DNA of 64,000 nucleotides from Candidatus Adamsella avium. Lineage in GTDB: Bacteria > Cyanobacteriota > Vampirovibrionia > Gastranaerophilales > CAJFVJ01. The translations under genes were made by a program, and so were the position numbers. The stretch spans positions 321,266 to 385,265 of the forward strand of contig CAJFVJ010000001.1 in NCBI GenBank assembly GCA_904420445.1. Reading direction: 5' to 3'. Below the pieces are notes generated by a model that worked only from the letters and a program-made list of their open reading frames with translations, was not told where the DNA came from and searched no databases. Below are positions 1 to 7,029 of the stretch, piece by piece; the first letter of the stretch is position 1, and each line of letters begins with the position of its first letter.

Positions 1-288
1 GAAGAAGTGAAGAATGCTTCAGAATCAGTCGTTTTGGTAGACTTTTGGGCCCCTTGGTGCGGACCATGCCGCAAAATCAGCCCTATTGTTGATGAGATAG
101 CGGATGAGTTTGAAGGTAAGGTTAAAATAACAAAAGTTAACATAGATAATAATCTCAAACTTGCGCAGGAGTATAGTATCAGCGGTATACCGAGTATTTT
201 GATTTTTAAAAACGGTGAAGCTGTTGAACGTTTGGTCGGTTTGATGCAGAAGTCCGCTATTGTATCGAACATTGAGAAGCATCTTTAA
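1..288 (+). CDS. trxA: Thioredoxin, 5' end cut by the window
   Basis: Cytoplasmic thiol-disulfide oxidoreductase. The active site WCGPC lies in the stretch DFWAPWCGPCRK and the cis-proline is in SGIPS near the end, both typical of thioredoxin. The frame is open to the first base of the window (E-E-V-K-N), and thioredoxins normally have about ten more residues before this point, so the true start is upstream of the window; the GTG at 7 is probably internal. The remaining 95 codons cover the catalytic half and the C-terminal helix. It converges on rpsA, with a strong bidirectional terminator just after the stop. Function is certain at family level; the physiological target is not visible. Confidence 0.93.
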   Translation, partial: EEVKNASESVVLVDFWAPWCGPCRKISPIVDEIADEFEGKVKITKVNIDNNLKLAQEYSISGIPSILIFKNGEAVERLVGLMQKSAIVSNIEKHL

Positions 289-302
289 TTTTTTTATTAT
301 TT

Positions 303-337
303 AAAAAAGCGGTCGGATTTTATCCGACCGCTTTTTT
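303..337. terminator. Bidirectional intrinsic terminator between trxA and rpsA
   Basis: Perfect 16-bp inverted repeat (303-318 with 322-337) around GCGGTCGGAT, with a 3-base loop. Six A's on one side and six T's on the other let it act on both strands. It separates the convergent thioredoxin and rpsA genes. Confidence 0.93.
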
Positions 338-353
338 GTGTTTTTTATTTTAA

Positions 354-1427
354 TTATTTTTTGATGTCTTTGATGCTCAAGCCGATTCTGTGTTCTTGAG
401 GAGTGAATTTTTTGATGAGTACATCAATTTCATCACCTACTGAAAGAATATCAAACGGGTTGATTTGTTCTTCTGACATTTCAGCTGCCGGAAGAAGAGC
501 TTCTACACCCGGGAATATGTTGATGAATGCACCGAATGAAGTTATTTTATTAACGGTTCCTTTGATAACCTGACCTTCTTCGAATTTGCCTTCAACTTTA
601 TCCCAAGGATTTTCACCCATACGTTTCAAGCTCAAGCTGATTCTTTTGAGTTCGTTGTCAATCTTGAGGATTTTAACATCAATTTTTTGTCCGAGTTGCA
701 GAACATCTGACGGGTGTTTGATGCGCTGCCATGAAATTTCAGAGATAGGAAGCAGACCGTCTACGCCGTTGATATCAATGAATGCGCCGAAGTCAGCTAT
801 TCTGACTACTTCACCCGTAACAACCTGATCAATTTCAAGCTGGTCGATGATATTGCCTACGATTTGTTCTCTTTGTTCAGCAAGTGCCTGTCTCTGGCTA
901 AGGATAAGTTTATTTTTCTTGGCATCTGTTTCGAGGATTTTTACTTCAATTTCCTGATCAATCAAACCGTCATAAGGAATACCTGTTCTAAGCTGGCTTG
1001 AAGGGATGAAACCTCTGAGGTCCATAACTTCTACAACTACGCCGCCTTTAACAAGTGAAACGATTTTTGCAGTGACGCATTCATCGTTCTTTTTGATTTG
1101 TTCCATCTTAGCCCAATTTTGAGCAAGAGCAACTCTTTTGAGTGAAAGAAGAATCTGGTTGTTTTCATCTTCTTCTTTGAGGATATAAAAATCTCTTGTA
1201 TCGCCAATTTTGACGATATCTTCAGGTTCATTGAACGGAACGTTTGAGAGTTCTTTGAAAGTTACCAAACCTTCTGATTTAGCGCCGATATCTACGAGGA
1301 AGCCGTTATTTTCTTTCTTAACGATAGTTCCTTTCACTACGTCAGCAACTTTGAAGTTGTAGTCATAGTTTTCGAACAGTTTTGCAAATTCGCTGTCCTG
1401 ATTTGTTTTTTCCATTAATTTTGTCAT
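354..1427 (-). CDS. rpsA: 30S ribosomal protein S1
   Basis: RNA-binding ribosomal protein that helps mRNA docking on the 30S subunit. The 357 residues contain four S1/OB-fold repeats at about 29-95, 110-175, 202-270 and 287-355. The last two carry the usual GxVxxIxxFGAFI pattern. The four-repeat form is shorter than the six-repeat E. coli S1 and fits non-proteobacterial S1 proteins. The start ATG overlaps the stop of ispH (ATGA, 1424-1427), so ispH and rpsA are translationally coupled on the minus strand, a gene pair found together in several bacteria. Transcription ends at the bidirectional terminator near 320. Confidence 0.95.
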   Translation of the reverse strand: MTKLMEKTNQDSEFAKLFENYDYNFKVADVVKGTIVKKENNGFLVDIGAKSEGLVTFKELSNVPFNEPEDIVKIGDTRDFYILKEEDENNQILLSLKRVALAQNWAKMEQIKKNDECVTAKIVSLVKGGVVVEVMDLRGFIPSSQLRTGIPYDGLIDQEIEVKILETDAKKNKLILSQRQALAEQREQIVGNIIDQLEIDQVVTGEVVRIADFGAFIDINGVDGLLPISEISWQRIKHPSDVLQLGQKIDVKILKIDNELKRISLSLKRMGENPWDKVEGKFEEGQVIKGTVNKITSFGAFINIFPGVEALLPAAEMSEEQINPFDILSVGDEIDVLIKKFTPQEHRIGLSIKDIKK

Positions 1428-2305
1428 TTTTTATATTCTCCTATCTTTTTTATGACATTATCAATTACATCCTGAGGAGTTGATGCTCCTGCTGTTACTC
1501 CTATTGTGGAGCTTTCTTTGATTAAGTTTTGTATGTTATCCAATTCCTGTTCTGTTTCGATGTGTGCTGTTTTTGTAATATTTTTGAGAATTTCAGCGAG
1601 GTGTGTTGTATTCGCACTTGTCCTTCCTCCGACAACAATCATCAGGTCTGCCTGCCGTGCGAGGTCTTCTGCTTCCTTTTGACGGTTTCTTGTGGTGTGG
1701 CAGATTGTGTTGTAGCATCTCAATTCTTTTGCATTTTCGATAAGAATCGGGAGGATATTTTTGAGGTTTTCTGTTTTTTGTGTTGTTTGGGTTACAACGC
1801 CTATTTTTGCATTTTTGGTAAATTCTTTGAGCGTCATGGCTTCTTCCGGTGAAGATATGACGACGGCTGATGGTTCGCCTGCTTCGTAGTCGGCGTGTGC
1901 TTTGATTCCGATTACTTCAGGGTGTTCCGGTTTGCCTATGATGATGAGTTTATAGCCTTTGTTGATAAGTTTTTTTGCCTTGTCCTGAACAAGTTTTACA
2001 TCAGGGCAGGTGGCGTCGATTATTTCGTTATTTTGTGTTTTCAGCTGTTCGATAATCTGAGGAGAGGTTCCATGCGTTCTTATAATACAGATGGAGTCTT
2101 TTATTTCAGAGATTTCATTAATTGTATGTATTCCAAGCTGGCTCAGGTGTTCAATTACCTGATTGTTGTGAATTAGTTGTCCTAATATATAAACATTTTT
2201 ATCGGGATTTTGTTCTTTTGTTTTTATTGATAAGTCAACGGCTCTTTTAACCCCGTAGCAAAATCCTGCGAGTTTTGCTTTTATGATGTTGTTATCTGTA
2301 TTCAG
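1424..2305 (-). CDS. ispH: 4-hydroxy-3-methylbut-2-enyl diphosphate reductase (IspH), apparent CTG start
   Basis: Last enzyme of the MEP isoprenoid pathway, a [4Fe-4S] enzyme making IPP and DMAPP from HMBPP. The reading frame is open from 1424 to 2311. It holds the three cluster cysteines (GFCYGV near the N-terminus, DATCPDV in the middle, NTICHTT in the C-terminal third), the substrate-site T-H-G (RTHGTS) and the family motif TRNRQ. No ATG, GTG or TTG exists in frame upstream of the first motif: the only ATG (1837) would delete the N-terminal half with two cluster ligands. The best start is CTG at 2303-2305, nine bases after an AGGCAGG Shine-Dalgarno-like run, giving 293 residues, the usual family length. 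Coupled to rpsA by an ATGA overlap. Confidence 0.88.
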   Translation of the reverse strand: MNTDNNIIKAKLAGFCYGVKRAVDLSIKTKEQNPDKNVYILGQLIHNNQVIEHLSQLGIHTINEISEIKDSICIIRTHGTSPQIIEQLKTQNNEIIDATCPDVKLVQDKAKKLINKGYKLIIIGKPEHPEVIGIKAHADYEAGEPSAVVISSPEEAMTLKEFTKNAKIGVVTQTTQKTENLKNILPILIENAKELRCYNTICHTTRNRQKEAEDLARQADLMIVVGGRTSANTTHLAEILKNITKTAHIETEQELDNIQNLIKESSTIGVTAGASTPQDVIDNVIKKIGEYKK

Positions 2306-2422
2306 ATTAGTTTACCTGCCTTTTTTAGATTTGAGAACAGATATATATCGTCCTCTCATGCTTTATAGCACGCTGAAAAATAAAATTCAAGGAGTGTATA
2401 ATTATTGATTTTAAAAGAATTA

Positions 2423-3115
2423 TTAATGTTTGCGGCGATTTTGTTGTTCTTTCAAGTTTTTGTATATTTTCCCGAGGGTGAGAGCTGTAGAGCTTTTAAC
2501 GATAGAATTTTTATCATCAAGTCTTTTGAAGAGAGGGACAATCATTTTTTGTATATCTATTTCAGGGTTGTCTGAGAGTTTCCCGAGGCATATTACTGCT
2601 GAGTTTCTTTTCACCCAGTTTTCGTCGTTAAGTGCTTGCAGAAGTTTGTCAAATGCCGCCATGCCGCATTTTGCAACTGCGTCTGTTGCATTTGTTCTTA
2701 TTATTTCATTATCTTCGCCCATTTTTTGGATTAACAAATCAATTGTTTGAGGGTGCGCTATTTCGCCAAGGGCAAAGATTGCAGATGCTGCGACATTAGG
2801 GCTTATATCATCTGCAAGTTTTTCAAGAGAATCCAGAATCAAGTCATCGTATGATGTGTGATAGGTTTGTTTTTCTATATGTCTTTTGATTGTATGAGGC
2901 ATTGCACAGGTGAAACCTGAGTGTTCTATTGCCTGCTGAGCTTCTTCCACTGATTCAAAAATGAGGAAGTCTTTCCCAAGCGGATGTGGAATTTTTTTTG
3001 GATTGGGGTTGTCTTTCCTTTGAAAAGACAGCGCCGGAACAATGTAGACTTCGACTTCTCTACCGTTAATGACTTGAGTTTTTTTACCTATATGTATTGT
3101 ATTTGTTACGTTCAT
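2423..3115 (-). CDS. HEAT-repeat protein
   Basis: 230-residue soluble protein. Residues 1-90 are a non-repeat N-terminal region (GKKTQVINGREVEV...). From about 95 onward there are helical HEAT/PBS-lyase-like repeats with the pattern AxxALGEIAxPxxIxxL, N-x-x-D-A-x-x-x-C-G and ICLGKLSDN. Such repeats form a protein-binding solenoid; no catalytic motif is visible and the partner is unknown. The start ATG has no Shine-Dalgarno sequence but lies six bases after a TATAAT box, so the mRNA may be leaderless. Divergent from the class II aldolase gene, with which it shares a promoter region. Confidence 0.75.
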   Translation of the reverse strand: MNVTNTIHIGKKTQVINGREVEVYIVPALSFQRKDNPNPKKIPHPLGKDFLIFESVEEAQQAIEHSGFTCAMPHTIKRHIEKQTYHTSYDDLILDSLEKLADDISPNVAASAIFALGEIAHPQTIDLLIQKMGEDNEIIRTNATDAVAKCGMAAFDKLLQALNDENWVKRNSAVICLGKLSDNPEIDIQKMIVPLFKRLDDKNSIVKSSTALTLGKIYKNLKEQQNRRKH

Positions 3116-3177
3116 ATAAACATTATAGTGTAGAAAATTCAGTTTGTTGCAAATTTTTTTGAAAATCGGTTAAAATG
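3116..3177. promoter_or_regulatory. Divergent promoter region with a shared TTGCAA
   Basis: TTGCAA at 3147-3152 is self-complementary. On the plus strand it is followed after 18 bases by TAAAAT (3171-3176), serving the aldolase gene. On the minus strand it is followed after 19 bases by TATAAT (3127-3122), serving the HEAT gene, whose ATG lies six bases further on. Predicted by eye only. Confidence 0.45.
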
Positions 3178-3195
3178 GTGACAGGAGTTGATATT

Positions 3196-3819
3196 ATGTA
3201 CAATTTTAAAAAGCAGATAGCTGATATTGGGAAAAAACTTGCAGATAAAGGTTTATCTCCGGGTTTTTCAGGTAATATAAGCGTAAGATTTGAGGATAAG
3301 ATACTTGTTACGCCGTCAGGTTATTCTCTCGGAGAACTTGAGGCTGATGATATTGTTGTTTTGGATTTTGATTTTAACATTATAGAAGGGGATAAAAAGC
3401 CTTCATCAGAGAGTAAGATGCATGCTCTTATTTATAAAAAAAGACCTGATTTGAATGCACTGGTTCACTGTCATTCGCCGAAGGCGTCAGTGTTTGCCGT
3501 AAATGGTATTCCGCTTGTTCAGCCTATTCTTGCAGAGAATATATTTACACTTGGAGATATTCCTGTTGCGAAGTATTATCTCCCTTCATCAGAGGAGCTT
3601 GCGCAGGAAGTGGGTTCTTTTTTTGATGTTCATGATTGTGTGCTTATGCAAAACCATGGGGTGATTGTCGGCGGAAAGGATTTGCGGACAGCTTTTTATA
3701 AGATGGATACAGTTGAGTATTATGCCGAGGTATGCATTCTTGCAAATCTTACAGGCAAACCATGCGAGCTGAGTGATGAGCAGAAGCGAGAGATTATCGA
3801 GCTAAGAAAACGACATTAA
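3196..3819 (+). CDS. Class II aldolase/adducin family protein (fuculose-phosphate aldolase-like)
   Basis: Zinc-dependent aldolase fold of the FucA/AraD/RhaD and MtnB group, probably acting on a small phosphorylated sugar in the cytoplasm. Visible family features: GFSGNIS near the N-terminus (substrate phosphate loop), PSSE with the catalytic glutamate, the zinc ligands HCHSP, and a third histidine in QNHGVIVGG. At 207 residues it has the normal length. The start chosen is the ATG at 3196, with AGGAG eight bases upstream; an ATG at 3175 lies inside the predicted -10 box and is unlikely. The substrate cannot be read from sequence. It converges on the TPR gene, and the two stop codons share the bases TTAA. 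Confidence 0.85.
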   Translation: MYNFKKQIADIGKKLADKGLSPGFSGNISVRFEDKILVTPSGYSLGELEADDIVVLDFDFNIIEGDKKPSSESKMHALIYKKRPDLNALVHCHSPKASVFAVNGIPLVQPILAENIFTLGDIPVAKYYLPSSEELAQEVGSFFDVHDCVLMQNHGVIVGGKDLRTAFYKMDTVEYYAEVCILANLTGKPCELSDEQKREIIELRKRH

Positions 3820-6143
3820 TTCAGTTTTTTGAGTTCGAGCAATGCTCTTATGTTTGAGGGGTCGAGTTCGAGAGCTTTTTTGAAGTTTTCTTTTGCCGAG
3901 TCAGTGTTTTTATCGATGTTGTCAATAAGCCCTGAGTAGTAATAATATTCAGGGTTAAGTTTGTTTATATAATATACCGGGATGAGGTATTCCCGGGCAA
4001 TGTATGAGTTTTTTGAGTCAATTGCTATCTTGCTCAAACCAAACCAGGCGGGCAGATAGTTCTGATTATATGAAAGAGCCTGTTTATAGAGGTCTGAAGC
4101 TTTTTCTGTATTCCCGCTGAGATAGTAGCTGTAGGCAAGTTTTGTCAATGATTTTACGTCATCCGGGTAATATTCAAGGACTTGTTTGTAGTAGTTTATG
4201 CAGTTCCGGTTTGAAAGAAATTCGTAGTAGGCTGCTATTCTTTTGAGGGCGTCTTTTGATTTTTTATTTTTTTTGAGGACTTTTGTGTAGGAGTCATAAG
4301 CCTGTTGTCTGTTTTTCAGGAGCAGGTTTATATCTCCGTAGGCAAGAAGGGTTGTTTCATCATCAGGGTTCAGTTTGAGAGCTGTTTTGATATTTTGTTC
4401 CGCTTTTTTGTAGTCTTCTTGAAGAATATTGATTCTTCCGAGGAGCAGGTAGTTTTCAGAGTCTTTCGGGTAGGATGTTATATTTTTTTCGAGCAGTTCT
4501 TTAGCTTTTTGCAGGTCTGATTTTTCGAAGTAGTAGTTTGCGAGGTAGAAGTTTCTTTCATTCGTTTTTTTGGATTTGTTTGCGAGCGCTGTATATTTGA
4601 GGAGTTTTACCGTTTCTTCGAGTTTTTTGTCATGGAGATTTTCTTGAGAGAGTTTGTCTGCTATTTTGGCTGCTTGAGAGTATTTCGCTTTTGAGTTTTG
4701 GATTTGGGCTTTGAGAAGCTGATATTCATAGTTTTTCGGGTATATTCTCAGAGCTTTTTGTATGTATTTGTAGGCTTGTTTGGGGTCATTTTTTTTGTAG
4801 TAATATTTTGCATACAGATAGTTTGCATAGTCATAGGATTTATTTTCTTTGTATGGGAGTATGTTTTCTATAGTTATGTTTGATGAATAATTTTTTGGAA
4901 AATTTGTGAGGCTGATGGCTTTTGAGAAGTTAATTTCCTGATCTTTTGAGGGAACTGTTTTGGGGTAGTAAGTGAGATAGATTTTTTCGATTCTTTTTCC
5001 CCAGATTTGATAGTCGCTGATATTTGACAATCTTTGTTGAGAGAGTTCAAACATTCCTATTTTTGCGAGGATGACGGAGTAGTCTACGTTCAGGTAGTCG
5101 TTGTTTATTGGGAATTGGGTTGATGCTGCTTCAAAGTCTTTTGATGCTTTGTCAACATCACCTGCAACGAAGGCTCTGAATCCTTCTTTAATAATTTCTT
5201 CCTGACGCAGGTCATTGCGTGTTTTGATGTTTATGAAATTACCTGAGTTGTCTATTTCTACGTTTATTTCCCCGAGTTGTGAGGTGCTGTCGCCTCTGAT
5301 ATATTTAAGCAGGTTAATTTCGCTTACGTCTGATGTTATAGGGTTGTTGAACCGGTCTATTGATATTTGGAGGTTTGATTTTGTATTTAGGATCGAGACG
5401 GTCATATTCGGGATAAGTTTGTTTATGTTATCGAAATATGCGAGGTCTGTGTCGTTGTCGAGAAAAGTTTCATAGACTCTGATGTTGTTTGCTGTGAACA
5501 GATTCAGGTTATTTGAGCGTGGGTCAACATCAACCCAGTCGCCTGTGTAGACAGATAACCAATTATTTGGTTTCATTGAACCGTCTTCAATATTGTAGTT
5601 GATACCGATGACTATTTTATTCGGGATATTTGATGCTTTGAGCAGGGAGGAGATTATGAGAAGTTTTTCCGTGTTGTTTGCGTTTTTTGAGTCGAGAATT
5701 TCTTTTGTTGTTCTGATTGTTGTTGAGTCAGAGTTTTGAAGATTCAGCTCAGTCCAGTTTTGTGCGTTTTTGACCACGCATAGTATATCTTTGCAGTCTT
5801 TTGATATTTTTTCTGAGCTTGTTTTTATTCTTTGGTCGTTTTTATCGATGTATTTATTTGATTTAAGATTTTTTTTGAATTTGTTCTTTTTGAGAGGGTA
5901 GGTAAAAGTTTTGTCTTCTGTGTTTTCAGAGAACACTTTGATATAGACAATGCCGTTTTTTGTCAGGGTGTTTGTCTGTTTGTTGTTTTCTATGAAGATA
6001 TTGTCGTTGATGTCTTTTGTAGAAATTTTGTATGTTATTTCGGATATATTCGAATAATCTATATTAATTTCTGCCAGAGATCTTTGAATATCAACGATGA
6101 ATAAAAATATAAGAAGTGAAAATATTATCAGAAATTTTTTCAT
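3816..6143 (-). CDS. Secreted/periplasmic TPR protein with degenerate transglutaminase-like domain
   Basis: 775 residues. An N-terminal hydrophobic signal (residues 1-25, ending SLAE) suggests export. Residues about 125-245 resemble the transglutaminase-like fold (SSLLKASNIPNKIVIG, then NNWLSVYTGDWVDVDPRSNN), but the usual catalytic Cys before the first segment is absent and the His of the 'HAW' motif is replaced (NNW), so catalysis is unlikely. From about residue 330 to the end there are many TPR units with typical A/G/Y spacing (e.g. ENYLLLGRINILQEDYKKAEQNIKTAL shortened here), predicting a protein-interaction scaffold. The last 4 bases overlap the convergent aldolase gene. No operon partner. 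Confidence 0.75.
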   Translation of the reverse strand: MKKFLIIFSLLIFLFIVDIQRSLAEINIDYSNISEITYKISTKDINDNIFIENNKQTNTLTKNGIVYIKVFSENTEDKTFTYPLKKNKFKKNLKSNKYIDKNDQRIKTSSEKISKDCKDILCVVKNAQNWTELNLQNSDSTTIRTTKEILDSKNANNTEKLLIISSLLKASNIPNKIVIGINYNIEDGSMKPNNWLSVYTGDWVDVDPRSNNLNLFTANNIRVYETFLDNDTDLAYFDNINKLIPNMTVSILNTKSNLQISIDRFNNPITSDVSEINLLKYIRGDSTSQLGEINVEIDNSGNFINIKTRNDLRQEEIIKEGFRAFVAGDVDKASKDFEAASTQFPINNDYLNVDYSVILAKIGMFELSQQRLSNISDYQIWGKRIEKIYLTYYPKTVPSKDQEINFSKAISLTNFPKNYSSNITIENILPYKENKSYDYANYLYAKYYYKKNDPKQAYKYIQKALRIYPKNYEYQLLKAQIQNSKAKYSQAAKIADKLSQENLHDKKLEETVKLLKYTALANKSKKTNERNFYLANYYFEKSDLQKAKELLEKNITSYPKDSENYLLLGRINILQEDYKKAEQNIKTALKLNPDDETTLLAYGDINLLLKNRQQAYDSYTKVLKKNKKSKDALKRIAAYYEFLSNRNCINYYKQVLEYYPDDVKSLTKLAYSYYLSGNTEKASDLYKQALSYNQNYLPAWFGLSKIAIDSKNSYIAREYLIPVYYINKLNPEYYYYSGLIDNIDKNTDSAKENFKKALELDPSNIRALLELKKLN

Positions 6144-6221
6144 TTAGATTACCATATAATACTTCTTATATTATAGGCGGTTAGAAGAAACTTTTTAAGT
6201 GATTATTAAAATTTTTTTATA

Positions 6222-6258
6222 AAAAAATATCCTGGCTGTTTTTGCCAGGATATTTTTT
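6222..6258 (-). terminator. Terminator of the MerR-like gene
   Basis: Inverted repeat (6222-6236 with 6244-6258) with core ATATCCTGGC and GCCAGGATAT, 7-base loop, A-run on one side and T-run on the other. It lies just 3' of the minus-strand gene ending at 6276 and could work in both directions. Confidence 0.85.
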
Positions 6259-6275
6259 GTGAAATTTTAGAGAAA

Positions 6276-6932
6276 CTAGAACAATCTTTCGTCTCTGTCT
6301 TTGACATATAAACCAAAAGCAATCGGACGATATGTTGATGCTGTTGCTTTAATTCTGTAGTTTTCTTTTGTTAAATCGTCGACTTTTTGTCTTAGTTTTT
6401 CGTTTTCTGTTTTGCATCTGATGAGTTCCACAACAATTTCATCCATGCCATCGAGTTTTTCGTCGATAACTTTTGTGATTTTCTTGACGACGTTGTCCTG
6501 AGATGAAATCAGATTTTGAACAAGATTTTTGATTTCTTTTTGGAGTGCTGCTGATGATGCATTGTTCTGTGATTGAACTTGAGCTTTTGCCTGAGCATAA
6601 GCTTCGTCTTTCAGGGTCTGTGATAGTTTTTTAATTGGCGAGCTTAAGGCAGTAGAGGGTCTTGTTGTTGTTTGGATGTTCTTTTTGCTTGCGATTTCTT
6701 TTCCTTTTTCATGCAGAGCTTTAATTCTTTTCAGCATCTCTACATCATCTTTCAAAAAGAAAGTTGCATCGGTGTTTACATCACGTTTGAGTGAAATTTG
6801 ACCCTGTTTGCACAATTTTTTGATTTCACTTGTATCAGTATTCAATATTTTTTTAACATCTTCTGTTGAAAATGTATTGTCGCGTGAGATCCTTTTTAAT
6901 TCAGTTCCCTTTTCTTCTAATCCCGTATCCAA
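6276..6932 (-). CDS. MerR-like DNA-binding protein with coiled coil
   Basis: 218 residues. Residues about 18-80 look like a MerR/excisionase-type winged helix (FSTEDVKKILN, then CKQGQISLKRDV, then FLKDDVEMLKRI). About 110-195 is a long charged helix with heptad-like spacing (VVELIRCKTENEKLRQKVDDL), probably a dimerising coiled coil. The C-terminus (YRPIAFGLYVKDRDERLF) is non-helical. No effector-binding domain is visible. The architecture resembles chromosome- or plasmid-associated MerR-like proteins as well as regulators, so the role is open. Its own terminator follows. Confidence 0.65.
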   Translation of the reverse strand: MDTGLEEKGTELKRISRDNTFSTEDVKKILNTDTSEIKKLCKQGQISLKRDVNTDATFFLKDDVEMLKRIKALHEKGKEIASKKNIQTTTRPSTALSSPIKKLSQTLKDEAYAQAKAQVQSQNNASSAALQKEIKNLVQNLISSQDNVVKKITKVIDEKLDGMDEIVVELIRCKTENEKLRQKVDDLTKENYRIKATASTYRPIAFGLYVKDRDERLF

Positions 6933-7029
6933 AGTGGTATCCCCTATTGTTCAATAGTATATTATTCAACTGTATTATAACTTGTTTCGCATATGATGGC
7001 AAAATTAGCCTTTCTATTTTACAAATTTG

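Noticed and set aside
1424-1837. ispH as a truncated pseudogene starting at the ATG at 1837
   Set aside because: The same frame is open upstream to 2311 and encodes the full N-terminal half with its conserved cysteines; only the start codon is unusual.
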